A stretch of 64,000 nucleotides of DNA from Pratylenchus scribneri (taxonomy: Eukaryota; Nematoda; Chromadorea; Rhabditida; Pratylenchidae): contig JAQSEB010000078.1 of assembly GCA_030063045.1 (NCBI GenBank), positions 130,001-194,000 of the forward strand. The letters are read 5' to 3'. The notes under the pieces were generated by a model, which ran no database searches, was not told the origin of the DNA, and saw only the letters and a program-made list of their open reading frames with translations. Positions 1 to 12,600 of this stretch are shown piece after piece. The translations under genes and the position numbers were made by a program. How positions within the stretch are numbered: the first letter of the stretch is position 1; the number at the start of each line of letters is the position of its first letter.

Positions 1-2131
1 GTTGAATTTGTGGTTGGCAATTGGCCTCAATCCCCAGGAAATGAGCAATTATGCCTTTAATTTTTTTTTATTCAAAAATTGGAAAAATATAAGACTAAAT
101 TTATACTAACAGACTATTTTGATATCATAATGTCTGATCAAATCCAATTAGCCAGAATATTATGACCGAAAAACGAAAAATGGAAAATTTTGGCTTATTT
201 TGCCGTTATTGAAATTTCTATCAAATTCACTAATTTCCTTTCTAATAAACTATCCCAATTAGATATGAAATATTATCTAAACTTTTTTAATATTTACTTT
301 AAAGTTAAATGGTATTTAATTTTAAGAATAAAATATTGAAAATTGCGATATTGAAAATTGCTAAAAGTTTATAACGGTTTAACGGTTTGTCCTAAACCCC
401 CCAATCCTTATACCAAATCTATAGATCTCGTCAAGATGCGTCGTTTGGTATATATTTTGTCGTGGTTTGATCAGGGTTTTAAAACACTTAAACCATCTAT
501 GGGGGATTTGGTTCAAAACCAATTAAATCATAACAAATTATATACCATTCGATGTGTCTTGACGAGCTCGATCGAATGGTATATGGTTTGTAAATTTTGG
601 GCAAAACTCTAAACCGTAATAAATTTCAATAATTTATTCGCAATTTTAAATATTTCCCTATTAGAGATTAGAAAAAAGTATAAATTCCCCCACCTAAATA
701 AACGTCATCCCAAATGACCGGTTTGACATATTGCATTGCAATTTGGAAGGCTTTAACCGTTCTCTGCGACATCAACATTGCATTCCCTTGAATGTATGGA
801 GGATATTGATCAAATGGATATTCATCAATGGTGATCTATAAATGAAAAATATATTAAAATTATTATTAAAAAATTATTTTGTGGCCCACCTGCCATTTAC
901 TGAACGCTGTCCTCGCTGGCCAAACATCATGGACCGCATCGCCGCTATATAAATGTTCATTGGGATTAATTTTGGCCAAAGCATTTGCCAAATTCCAGGG
1001 CACCAAGAATTCATCGTCGTCGAGGAGAAAAGCAAACTGAGGTGAATAATTTGTTGCACAATGGAATGGAGGAGATGAGGGATGGCCGGCGGCAAAATTC
1101 AGGGCATATTGGGTCTGCGAAGAATGGAGAGGGAAAATGATATTATTCAAAAGTGATGGTATTTAATTTACTGAAATAATTATAATGGTTTAAGGGTTTG
1201 TCCAATACATTAATAAACCATATTATATATATACCCAATTGGATAGAGCTGTGGTCAAGACGCATTTAAATGGTATATATATTTGTCATGGTTTGGCCAA
1301 TAATTAAAGGGTATTTAAACGATTTAAATTAAACCAATTTTGGTTTAATGGTTCAAAATTAAATTAGAAATGGTTAATCCAAGTCAAAACATAAATAATC
1401 AAATGAATCGATTAAGTATAAGAGTTGTGGATTTAGGTAAACATGTGAACAACTTATATTAATTTTAGTAAATTAAATAAATTTCCCTATTCAAAAACAT
1501 CAAAAAAATTAATTAACTCTACCTTCAATGTCGCATTGTTGTAATGATCAAAAAATTGGCCGACCAATAAATCTCCGTATTTTGCATTTTCTTCTGCCAA
1601 TTCCTGCTCAAAATCGTCGGCTGCAAGTTGTGAACCAAGAACGAAAATTGTTCGAAAATGGCAGCCTCCATAATTTGGTCCATTCAATCCCCAAGTTGTC
1701 CGAATTGCTTGACGACGCTGAAAATGAATTAAATAATTAAAAAATAATTTATAAAATTACTTCATTTCTGTCCGGCGCAGATCGAACCACAATGAGAACG
1801 GAAGAATTGGCCGAATCCCTCATATTTGTACATTTCGGGCTGATTATTGGCGAAAATTGGGACAAATTGTAAAAGACGGGAATTTTGGCTGGCATTCCTT
1901 GCATTTGAAGATGGACCTAAAAATGTGAAAATATTGATTTTATATTAATAAATCAATTTCAATCCCCATTCTTACCTCATTCCGTAGTTTTTCTGCTTCT
2001 AAATGTGGCCATTGAAGTTGGGAATAATTGGTCAAATATAAATAATTGAATAGGCCAATCGCCCTGAGCAAAAGGATGAAAGCAAAAATGAAAAGCACAC
2101 GCCTTAGCCATCTTTGGTAAATTGGAGGCAT
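1..2131 (-). CDS. Beta-1,3-galactosyltransferase-like glycosyltransferase (GT31), 3' end outside window
   Basis: Six exons join in frame: 1976-2131, 1761-1916, 1523-1717, 890-1114, 694-835 and 1-54; the gene continues past the left edge. The product is a type II Golgi-type membrane enzyme that should transfer a hexose (usually galactose) from a UDP-sugar to a glycan. The sequence shows a short cytosolic N-terminus (MPPIYQRWLRR), one hydrophobic anchor at about residues 12-34, the GT31 motif RRQAIRTTWG, then RTIFVLG, YGDLL..FFDHYNNATLK, the metal-binding FLLDDDEFLV, YPPYIQGNAMLMS and DDVYLG followed by IIAHFLGI. All are classic positions of the Galactosyl_T family. The start is the first ATG before the anchor. 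Two palindromic MITEs lie in introns 3 and 5. Family assignment is firm; donor and acceptor sugar are not known. Confidence 0.93.
350..625. mobile_element. Palindromic MITE, copy A (intron of GT31 gene)
   Basis: An imperfect palindrome. The left arm has CTTATACCAAATCTATAGAT, CTCGTCAAGATGCGTCG and TGGTATAT; the right arm carries their reverse complements (CGATGTGTCTTGACGAGCTC, ATGGTATATGGTTTG). It lies inside the last visible intron of the galactosyltransferase gene, which would otherwise be of ordinary size. It has no coding capacity. Boundaries are approximate. Related copies are near 1.2, 15.4, 27.1, 39.9, 47.1 and 48.4 kb. Confidence 0.75.
1178..1440. mobile_element. MITE of the same family, copy B (intron of GT31 gene)
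   Basis: Shares with the other copies the string of motifs GGTTTAAGGGTTTGTCC, ATACCCAATTGGATAGAGCT, GGTCAAGACGCAT, ATGGTATATA, GTCATGGTTTGG and AATTAAAGGGTAT. It sits in the intron between exons 3 and 4 of the galactosyltransferase gene. The palindrome is less complete than in copy A. Boundaries are approximate. Confidence 0.7.
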
Positions 2132-3323
2132 TCGAGTGAGGAATAAAACCCTAAATAAATGACATTTTCATTTATGTTTATTTGAATTAAAAATTCATGA
2201 TAGACCGCGAAAAATTGGATATGTTTTTATATTTGTGGAAATTATTCTATTCTAGACTTATTTGGAGGAGTTTACTAGGATAAAAATTAAAAATAATTAT
2301 GGATTGACGCATAAATTTTGTTATAGTTGATGATCACAGATCAGTCTAATAAATAAATAAATAAATAAATAAATAAATTTCTTTTATTTTTTATAACCAT
2401 GGCAATTATTTTTATTTTATAGAGCAATCTATTCTCAAGCAAAATATTTGGTTTTTCCACCATTTTTACACATAAATTTTGAAGAGCCTGAAAATTTATT
2501 CAATCTTTTATTTTATGAATTTTGATTGGCATTTTATTTTAATTTTTTGAATTTTTAAAAAATTTTTCTGAGTACAATACGCCAACCCTAAAAGAATTGG
2601 CCGAATTGAATTTTTCTGGACAAGATAAATTAAATAAGTTTTTTTAACATAATTTTTATAATGCTATAAGAAAATTGATAAATCAGGTGGAAATCGATGG
2701 TGATCATAAATTTATAGGGGAAAAGGAATTGTTTTGGAGAAGCGCCGGCGCCGAGAGCACCGCACCTCAAATTTGTTGAAAAACATTAAAGAAAAAAGGA
2801 CCGATCAGAATTTTTATCAGTTTTATAAAATGGAAAAGAAAATGAGAAGGATGGATGGAAATTTGAAAGCAAATATTCCTTTCTCGACATAAATGGGGCA
2901 TGACGAATGGTTGAGAAGGGAAAAATAAATAATAAAATGAGCGGCGAATGGAAGGGAAGAAGGTGAATATATTATGAAAATGGATTGAAAAGGTTGAGGA
3001 AGAAAAAAGGCGATGGAAATGTTTGGCTTCTCCTCATTCAATCCATCAGCCGCCAAACAAAATTCAGCTGGCCATGAAAAATTGCCAGCTAATAATAATA
3101 ATCGATTAATTGTGAATGAGCAGCGGAGTGCGCGAGAGGGGGGTGGAGGGTCGAAAAGGGGAGACAATAATTTTTCACTCGAGAGTCGAAGTCTCTTTAT
3201 ATATAGGTTGCCAAACGGTTTATTTAATTTAATGGATATGTCTATAAATCATAAAGTTCTAAAAGGACAAAACAAAAATAACCAAAAACAGTAAAAAATG
3301 AAAGCAAAATAATAGTAATTTTT
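2132..3323. other. Intergenic region with an AATA microsatellite
   Basis: It lies between the 5' end of the galactosyltransferase gene and the 3' end of the ribophorin-like gene, both on the minus strand. A (AAAT)n run spans 2349-2378. Open frames near 2823-3294 on both strands lack splice-consistent context or recognisable motifs, so I treat them as non-coding. Confidence 0.5.
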
Positions 3324-4767
3324 TCAATCATCCGCTGAATCTTCAACCATTTGTTCGGCATCTTCTTCAATGATATCTTCCAGCTCAAATGGATTTCGGG
3401 CATCCTCATATTCGGTTTCTTCGCTAATTGAATTCATCTAAAAAATATACAGAAAAATTATATTTAAATTTTCAAAAACTTCAAATTCTTCTTCCTCATT
3501 TTCCTCATTAATTTCTTCCTCTTCCTCCGGTTCCAACTCAATTCGTTCCTTGGTAACAATTTTCAACGTGAAATGACCGGCCAAAAAGCATAAAAATCCA
3601 ATGAAAGGGAGAAATTGTAGAGTGAATGTTACTAATATAAAATTAGAATATTCATTGATTTATAATTTAATTAACTGCTTTTTCCGTGCACCCAATTAAC
3701 TGTATAAATGGCAAATATTGTGGAGAGAATTCCCAAGAAGAATTGTGCCCAAGGGAATAATGAAGAGAAGGAGAAAATAGCCGGAAAGCATTGACCAAAC
3801 ATTGGAAACCACTTTTAATGGGAATATTTTAATATTAATTTTGCTTTCTACCAATTTGATCAGAACAATCAGGGGAAGAGCACAAATGACGGCGAAAATG
3901 TAGAAAATTGGATTGAATTTGAAATTGCAAGTCTAAAATTATTATTTTTGGCATTCATTATTCATTAAATTGACTTCAATTGGCTTGAAAATGTGCTCAA
4001 TTTCGGATTGCATTTCAAATTTTGGGAATCGATTTCGAGGCTCATAGCTTCGAGGTTCCTGGGTTTTGGCCTAAAATAATTTTAAAATATTTTTATTAAA
4101 TCCATTTTTTAAATTCGGTTTAAAACCTTTGGCACATCAACGAATGCATCAATGAAATGCCATCGAATCCCCTTTTTGACCCTTCGATCGCCGACAATCA
4201 ATTCACAACTATATCGGCCCGGTTTAGCCTTGAATCGAGTTTGATCCTTTTGCATATCCTTTTTAATTTTTTAAATTATTTTTAAGCCATTATTTTATAA
4301 TAATTTTACAATTTTTAGCAAATATTTTCCCCTTTCTTCGCGATTTTCCTTGGCAATGAAGAAAATTTCATGTTCAGTTCTTTTTGAATGCCAAAGGCGC
4401 AAAAATGCTTGTTGAATGCCTATGAAAAAATTTTGGTTAAAAAATTATTTTTATTTTCGTTGAATTTGCCTTCAATCAATTTTCCCTCTTTATCATCGAC
4501 AATTTTGAATTCAATTTTGACAGCAATTTGTTTTTCTAAGCGAAGAATTTTTGGGAATTTTTCGCCATTTTCAATCCTAAATTAATTTTAAATATTTAAA
4601 AAAATTTTGGAATTATTTTACTCGAATTTTCCGAAGAATTTTCCACTTTTTGAGTCCTCCACTTGAACTTCCAAATTACTCAAATGAACCGTTTTATATG
4701 AATGAGAGGTGGCAAAGATTGAAAGCAAAATGATGAGGGAAATGAATTTGAAGAGGGCAAAATCCAT
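3324..4767 (-). CDS. Ribophorin II / Swp1-like oligosaccharyltransferase subunit, short form
   Basis: The predicted subunit of the ER oligosaccharyltransferase complex, which N-glycosylates nascent proteins. Exons begin at 4622-4767, 4470-4576, 4310-4419, 4127-4258, 3975-4070 and 3852-3932, then three more down to the TGA at 3324-3326. The N-terminus has a signal peptide (MDFALFKFISLIILLSIFAT). A lumenal region follows with QQAFLRLWHSKRTEHEIFFI and GRYSCELIVGDRRVKKGIRW, which align with the conserved C-terminal half of ribophorin II, then SEIEHIFKPIE, three hydrophobic segments and a highly acidic tail (EPEEEEEINEENEEEE). The large N-terminal domain of animal ribophorin II is absent, so the length is closer to yeast Swp1. 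The intron at 4420-4469 must be spliced as GC..AG to keep the conserved reading frame. An upstream in-frame ATG at 4800 exists, but 4767 puts the signal peptide at the start. Confidence 0.88.
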
Positions 4768-6574
4768 TTTAATCTTTGGTGATATAATATGTATGTTCAA
4801 TGGTTCAAATAAATTATTACAATTGAAGCAGTAATTTGAAGGGGAATAAAGCCATCAACAAATTCGAACGCATCATCGATTGATTTGAAATTGGAATTGG
4901 GCCAAATCCATCCCAGGAGAGCAGCTTGGCCCAAAAACCTTCGCCATCCAAAATTGGATCCCAATTCAATCAAAAAACCCTTGTATCGATGACAAAAATA
5001 TTTCCTCTAGTGATTATTTTTGGCCATCAATTACATAATGCTGTGAAATTTTAAAATAACATTGATATGGGCATTGAATAAAAATTCTGCTTTAAATCAA
5101 ATTAATAATTGCCCGAAAAACATTTAAACATTAATTTGTCAAGAAAAGAGGATTAAGTAAAAAGATTTGAGAAATTCAAGTTTATGTTATCTAGAATTTT
5201 GTTTTCGAAAAACTTTTTAAATAATTCTTACCATAATATAATACAATATATTTTGAATATTTTAATCCCTCTTTTTTCATCATTGAAAAAAATAAGCAAA
5301 GAAAGGAAGGAAAAAGGACAAAACAAAAGAAGGAGGCAAATTTGATTGCGTAAAATGACCGGAAAATTACAGCATTCCGCCTCCTCTTTACATTCCTTCC
5401 TTTTGTTCATCATTTTTGGGGATTTGGTTCATCACAAATTGCGCAATTTTGTCCCTTTTATATCCTTCTCCCTTTCTAATCCGTCGGCACAAATTCATCC
5501 ACCCCCGCCTTTTTTGACAATCTAATTATCCCCCATTCCCATTCATTCTTTCCCATCTTCTTGACTTGACCCCTTTTGTTTTTGTTGTGACGGCAAAATC
5601 CCTTCATCCTCCCTTTGATCATTCAATCTTTGAAGAAGGTAACCAATGAAAAGGGGTTTTTTGTGTTGGACAAACAGTGACCCGTCATAATAAAAAAACG
5701 AACGAAACCACAGCGATGGACGGTCATTGCGCGAAATGTGACACCGAGACGAGCGGGCTGCCCATTGGAGGGAGAATAGCCTTTGAAATGCCGACAAAGG
5801 AATTTGGCAAAAAGTGAAGGGAAGGATTCGAAACAAAACCATTATAAACGTCCAGCTGTGAATGTGAAGACATTTTTCGATACTATAAATTTATTAATTA
5901 GGAATTTGATTTATAACCAAAATTATTTTCGAAAATAAAAATATACTTTTTTTCCTTGAAAATATTTCTTGTTCAATTTTTCATTATATTTTGAGTCTCT
6001 TTCACTCATTTCCTCCTAAATTCAATTAATAAAAATGCAAATTAGTCAAGGTCCAATGCCATCCATTTCAATTTAATTTACCGTACCACAAATCAATTGG
6101 GGGCCAAGAAATGGTCCTCAGCGAGCATTTTGACAGTCTAGACGGGAATGGCGAGGATAATAAATTAGCAATTCAGTGTCGAAAATGCATTCAAATGTGA
6201 TGAGCGAATGATGGAAAGTGCCATTCTCACACAAGGAGGGGATAAATGCAATGGGAAGGGCATTCGGTAATGACATAAATATGTCTGGTGGAAAAAACGT
6301 CCTCGCCTCAATTCAGAATTGGAATGGATTTTAATAGGGCAAATCCATATCCATCCTCGAAGCAACAAAATTCTCCCGCTGTGCTTTGGTAAATTCTCGG
6401 ATTCAAAATGGTAAACATGATGAATTGCCACAATTGGGATTTGAGAATCGAGAAGATATTTCCATTTGTAATTGATGATATTTTTTCTATTTTTCAGCTT
6501 TAATATAAAAACCTATAGGTATCTAATCTGATGATTTGCAAAAAAAACAAATTCTGAAATATAAAATTCTGATT
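4768..6574. other. Intergenic region, nothing recognised
   Basis: AT-rich sequence upstream of the ribophorin-like gene. Open frames at 5228-5413, 5543-5842 and 6165-6431 (minus strand) show no family motif and no convincing splice continuation. Promoter elements of the ribophorin-like gene would lie just above 4767, but no specific site can be named. Confidence 0.5.
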
Positions 6575-7412
6575 TGCGCACAAATTCTGATTTGCGAAAA
6601 AACAAATTCTGATTTGCGAAAAAACAAATTCTGATTTGCGAAAACACAAATTCTGATTTGCGAAAACACAAATTCTGATTTGCGAAAAAACAAATTCTGA
6701 TTTGCGAAAACACAAATTCTGATTTGCGAAAACACAAATTCTGATTTGAGAAAACACAAATTCTGATTTGAGAAAACACAAATTCTGATTTTCGAACGAA
6801 AATAGAAATTCTGATTTGAGAAAACACAAATTCTGATTTGGGAAAACACAAATTCTGATTTGAGAAAACACAAATTCTGATTTGCGAAAACACAAATTCT
6901 GATTTGCGAAAACACAAATTCTGATTTGCGAAAACACAAATTCTGATTTGCGAAAACACAAATTCTGATTTGAGAAAACACAAATTCTGATTTGCGAAAA
7001 CACAAATTCTGATTTGCGAAAACACAAATTCTGATTTGCGAAAACACAAATTCTGATTTGCGAAAACACAAATTCTGATTTGCGAAAACACAAATTCTGA
7101 TTTGCGAAAACACAAATTCTGATTTGCGATAACACAAATTCTGATTTGGGAAAACACAAATTCTGATTTGCGAAAACACAAATTCTGATTTTCGAACGAA
7201 AACACAAATTCTGATTTGAGAAAACACAAATTCTGATTTGGGAAAACACAAATTCTGATTTGAGAAAACACAAATTCTGATTTTCGAACGAAAACAGAAA
7301 TTCTGATTTGAGAAAACACAAATTCTGATTTGGGAAAACACAAATTCTGATTTGAGAAAACACAAATTCTGATTTGCGAAATCACAAATTCTGATTTTCG
7401 AACGAAAACACA
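6575..7412. repeat. 22-bp minisatellite (AAATTCTGATTTGCGAAAAC type)
   Basis: About 38 head-to-tail units of 22 bp, ACAAATTCTGATTTGCGAAA plus AC, with GCG/GAG/GGG variants at one position. Occasional longer units carry TTTTCGAACGAAAAC. Because 22 is not a multiple of three and no frame of the unit has a stop on the minus strand, all three minus frames stay open for almost 300 codons. This is a repeat artefact, not three proteins. The core AAATTCTGATTT is the reverse complement of the core of the minisatellites at 10.4 and 41.4 kb. Confidence 0.95.
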
Positions 7413-9681
7413 AAAATTCTTCTAAATATTTTAATCTTTTTTAAAAATTTCTTAAAAACTAAAAACCCGAAGGGTATATTCTATGCCCTACCCCTAATTC
7501 CATTTAAAATTGGAAGAATATCCCTCCAGCCAAAAAATATTCCCTTGACAATCAAATCATTACCATAGGCCAAGACGGAGTGGCGGTGGTTATGATTGGT
7601 ATGGAAAGAAAATATGGTCCATAATATTCATTCCGAATAATTCCTTTCCTTCCCATTTTCTGCATAAAGTCCATTTTCCATATAGCCAACCTCATCTTCT
7701 TTTTACCCATTTTCCAGGGTGACCGGTTTTAGCCCTCTGGGAATTTTCATGCCAAAGAGGTGGACTCGCCCAAAATTGGCCCAGGAATGAGGCAACGGGT
7801 GGAAGGAAAATGCTAATAATCTGGCCATGGCCCAAAACCCCACTATCTTCTTTTTTGGTAATTTGAGAGAAAATATCCAAGAGGGAAAGTATCGTATATA
7901 TAAAATTTTATAGAAGGGAAAGGGAATAATATTCGGCAAATAATTTTGAAGAAATTAAGCGATTTTGGGAAAAAGAAAAAGAATTGCGAAAATGAGAGAA
8001 TTAAAAATTAATTTAAACATTTCATATTGTTTAAATTTGAATAGCAAATTATTCTATTTGAAATCTAATTTCATAACAAAAAATCATTAAACTAGGTCAA
8101 ATTAAAAAAACAACTTATTGCCTTTCATTTCAAATCAATACTCCAAGTTGGTCCAACAATTTTCTTTCAATTTAGCAGCAAGGATGAGCGACAACAACGA
8201 TTGCTTTTGAAGAAGGAGGGGAAGGGGGAAGGGTTGCCTTTTCCCCCAATAATTAAGGGATTACACGGCTTTTTCCTGGCCGGACCAATCCTCTCCACAT
8301 TTCAGTCCCAGCCAACCAGGGGAAGCTGAAGATTGGACAGGGCCAAACCAATTCTCGGTCCGACCTCAAGGGAATTAGGGGAAAGAAAATGTTGGCAAAA
8401 TGTAGGAGGGGGACATGTTGTGGGGCCAAGAGGAAATGGTGGGGCGGCCATTCGTGCGCCATAAAAATCCAATCACCACCCTCCTGCCCTCAATGGCATT
8501 GACGGTGGAGGAGGAAGGGGAAAATTGCCAGGAATAAAAGGGGTGGAGGAATAAAGAAGAAGGGGATTTGGCCACAGAAAACAACAAAAACAACAATTTA
8601 TTCAAAAATGGATAATAAGGAAGGAAGAATTATTGAAATAGAAAATTTAAGATTGGAATGAAATTGAAAATTATAAATTATTATTTAGAATTTTGTTTCA
8701 TCAAAATGGTCACAAAATGTGCCCAACAAGGGAAGGGATAAACAAATTTTGTTCCCGGAGGAAAAGCCAAAGAAATTTGACTCCCCAAATTTTCAATAGA
8801 GGAGAAAGAATGAAAAAGGCGGAAGTAAGGAATGAGGAATGAAATGAATGAAGTGGGCATGAATGAATGTGAACATGGAACGGTTTTGGAATAGGGAATG
8901 AAAAGAATTAATGAAATTGGGGTTGTAGAATTTGTGGCCGGCATAAAGTTGAAGTTTGATAAAGTCTAAGTAAACTCTGGTTTAAAAATATTCATTTTAA
9001 ATTAATTAAGGGCTAAAACCATGGGTTCATAATTTTAAAATAATACATTTCTTTCTTCTATTCTTCAACCAAATTTTGCCTAAATTGAAAATTGTTTGAA
9101 TGAATGCATTTTTGATGATTCCATTTTCCTAATTCCCGCACTTTTTGCTTTTATTAAAGGCGGAGCCATCTCCAGCACTTTCCTGTGATAAGGTCAAAAA
9201 TAAGCACATCTTCCATTTTGGCCCTCCCCATTTTTGGGGGCCACTTTCCTCTGCCACTGCACACATTTGCGTGCCCTTTGAGTGCGGGACGAGTTTTTGG
9301 AGAGGAAAATAGGAGAGGAAGCTGTTGGGCCAATCACAGAGCGAGGCGGGCGGGGCCACGAATGTCGAGAATGCGGCGGCGGCACAGAATGGTGTGCCAT
9401 TCTTGCCCCAGACTACTTTCCACACACCGCCCTTTCTGTCTTTGCTTTCGGTCGACACAGTCAATTGGAGGCGACATTGGTTTCCTGTTCTAAATACTGA
9501 GAGGAAAAATCTCGAATTCTTTTTGATTATTAGATTTTCTTCAAATCATTCAAAAATTTGCTAATTGCCATACCATAAAACTTTTCCCATCTAATTCAAA
9601 TTAAATTTTATGAAAAAATTATTTATTTAATTTTAAATGCCTAATTTTTATAGAATTTCGCTTAAATTTATATATAAAAAA
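7413..9681. other. Intergenic region upstream of the pag-3-like gene
   Basis: No gene was recognised. Two blocks of higher GC (about 8160-8580 and 9180-9480) stand out from the AT-rich background and give overlapping short open frames on both strands, none with protein-like motifs. Their position 0.2-1.5 kb upstream of a developmental transcription factor makes them candidate regulatory DNA. This is inference only. Confidence 0.35.
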
Positions 9682-12600
9682 ATGGCTGCTAGCCGTGGAC
9701 AACACAGCATTAGCCGATTGTTGGAGGAGCCAAATGGACAACAAAATGGAAGATGTGCTAACAATGCTGCTAGACATCAAAGGAAACAACAAAAAGTTGA
9801 AGAAGGAAAAAATGAGGTGAATTAAAAACGGATTAAATGGCAAAAGTATAATAAGACATGCAATTAGCCATCCAATTAATTGTAAGAGAGATATTGTGAT
9901 AAAGGGGGAAATGCTCAAAGTATTTCTGTTGTAACATGTATAAGAACAGATTTGAGAGTATAAAAAATTATTTTTAATTTTAAATTTAATTCAAATTATA
10001 ATTTTTATGGGTTGACACAAATTCTAATTTTTTTATATCAATTATTAAAAAAAATAATGTCAATTTTTCAATTCTAGGCAGCAGAGGAAGTAAAGCGAGA
10101 AATGTTGAAAGTGGAAGAAAATGACGAAGAAGAGGAAGATGGAGTGAATTCGACAATGGCAATGGCATTTTTGCACCAAAAATTGTTGATGGCAGCAGCG
10201 ATGGCCACAAATGGAATGCGCAATGGAAATAATGGTGAAGGAATGGGAATGGAAAGAGAGGCTACGTCAAATGGTCAAACTCGAATTGGAGGTGAGCAAA
10301 ATATAAAAAAAATTATTTAAAAAAACATTAAAATTTGAGAGATTTTTATTTTTAACGAATTTTCTTTTTTATTAATTTAAATTCGACAAATCATGTAAAT
10401 TCAGAATTCTTTCCGGAATAAAAATCAGAATTCTTTCCGGAATGAAAATCAGAATTGTTTCCGGAATGAAAATCAGAATTGTTTCCGGAATGAAAATCAG
10501 AATTCTTTCCGGAATGAAAATCAGAATTCTTTCCGGAATGAAAATCAGAATTCTTTCCGGAATGAAAATCAGAATTTTTTCCGGAATGAAAATCAGAATT
10601 CTTTCCGGAATGAAAATCAGAATTCTTTCCGGAATGAAAATCAGAATTGTTTCCGGAATGAAAATCAGAATTGTTTCCGGAATGAAAATCAGAATTGTTT
10701 CCGGAATGAAAATCAGAATTCTTTCCGGAATGAAAATCAGAATTCTTTCCGGAATGAAAATCAGAATTCTTTCCGGAATGAAAATCAGAATTTTTTCCGG
10801 AATGAAAATCAGAATTCTTTCCGGAATGAAAATCAGAATTCTTTCCGGAATGAAAATCAGAATTCTTTCCGGAATGAAAATCAGAATTCTTTCCGGAATG
10901 AAAATCAGAATTCTTTCCCAAATGTAAATCAGAATTCTTTCCGGAATGAAAATCAGAATTCTTTCCGGAATAAAAATCAGAATACTTTCCGGAATGAAAA
11001 TCAGAATTCTTTCCCAAATGTAAATCAGAATTCTTTCCGGAATGAAAATCAGAATTGTTTCCGGAATGAAAATCAGAATTTTTCCAAATTAATTCTAGAT
11101 CCAAAAATTTGTGCGGCATAAAGCTCAGCCACAGTAACCCACTTCTTTGCGTCCATTCCGTTCCCCATTTGTCCCTTCCTTTTCCCTTTTCCCATTTCCT
11201 TCCCTACACATTTTGCCTGAGGCAATCAAGGCGGATTGCTTTTCCATTCCCCCTCATTCCGCCTCTTTGCCCCCAAATGCTGTCACCAATTCCCACAAAT
11301 GGCCGGATAGGGTAGGGAATGCTTCAAAGTCCTTCCCATCAATGGGGGCAAAAGCAAAAATGGAAAAGGAAAGGCGAAAGCATAGGCCTAGTCAGCATGT
11401 CGCGACGGTGCTTTCTCGATTTGATGGGCCCCCACTATTGGTTTGAAGGGGCCAAGCACTGCTCCACCTAGATTGTGAGAGGCCCGGTTTCAGATTTCAT
11501 CGCATTTTGTGCCAGAATATATATGGCCAAAAAGGTGGATGGAAGGAAGCACGGCATATTGGCCGGAAATAGACGAATGGGCATGCGGATGCGGGGCCAT
11601 GGTTTTGGAGAAACATTTGGGGATTGGCACATTTTGGAGAAAGGGGAGGGGGCTAATCTGGCAATGAATTGGATCCATAAATACCCAACAAAATGTCTTT
11701 TTTAATTACAGAAGAATTTAATTCATATAACTTTATTGTGATTGTAAGAATATTTAAAAATAATTTAACAATCTTTGATCTGTCCTCCTCCCATCTCAAT
11801 GTTGAATCTATTTGCCCCCATTTAAATCGCGCATTTCCGGTGTGTCCCATCGGCCATCATGGTCGAGTGCCATCCACCTGTCCCACTTTAAAAGGAGTGA
11901 AGTGGATTGACCGAATTCCCTCCCCAGACCAAATTTTGACCATTTAATGTCCCACAAAAACAACATGCTAAAATAGGGGAACACCAAAAATGGAAGAAGA
12001 AGAAGCGAAGGATAGGACACGGCTTGAAGTGGAATTGAGGAAAGGGCGGGAATTGTGTCCATTTTTATGGTAGTAGCCAACTTTGGGTACCGGTTTTATT
12101 TGCCTAACCAATTTTTGGCCATTCGCGCAGTGGGAAGCCATCATTGACCGTTACTGGCCAGAAAGGGGGCGGCAAGGGCAAAAGAGGGGTAAAATGTACA
12201 AAGAGGCAATTAAGGGAATCGTGAGGGAAGGGAATTGTTGTTCAAACACTTGTGGACTAAAAAATTTGGAAAATAGAAAATAAGGAATGATAATAACGGA
12301 GGGTTTGAAATAATGGTGACTTCAAGAAAAATGGCAAGAGATTATTTCATCTAATTTATTTTAGTACATTACTGTCAAAACATTAAGGACTATTATCAAG
12401 CATGGTGGAAATTTACCGGATTTTCACAAAATCTTATTTTCAGTTATTGAAAAATATCAGTTTTCAGTTTCGGTTTCTCCTATTTTCGGTAATTTTGAGG
12501 AAAATTTCCCAATGTTTGAAATTTCATTGATATTCTCAAACCGAAACCGACTAAGCTAAAACATATCCGTAATATGGCTTCTTTTCTGTGCTAAAAACAT

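Noticed and set aside
6500..7413. Three overlapping ~290-codon open frames on the minus strand
   Set aside because: All are readings of the stop-free 22-bp minisatellite; no start context, no non-repeat domain.
9185..9564. Several overlapping open frames in a GC-richer patch
   Set aside because: Frames on both strands are equally open because of base composition; no motif or splice continuity.
10391..11119. Long repetitive proteins on both strands (FHSGKNSD and MKIRILSG repeats)
   Set aside because: Produced by a 24-bp stop-free repeat inside an intron of the pag-3-like gene.
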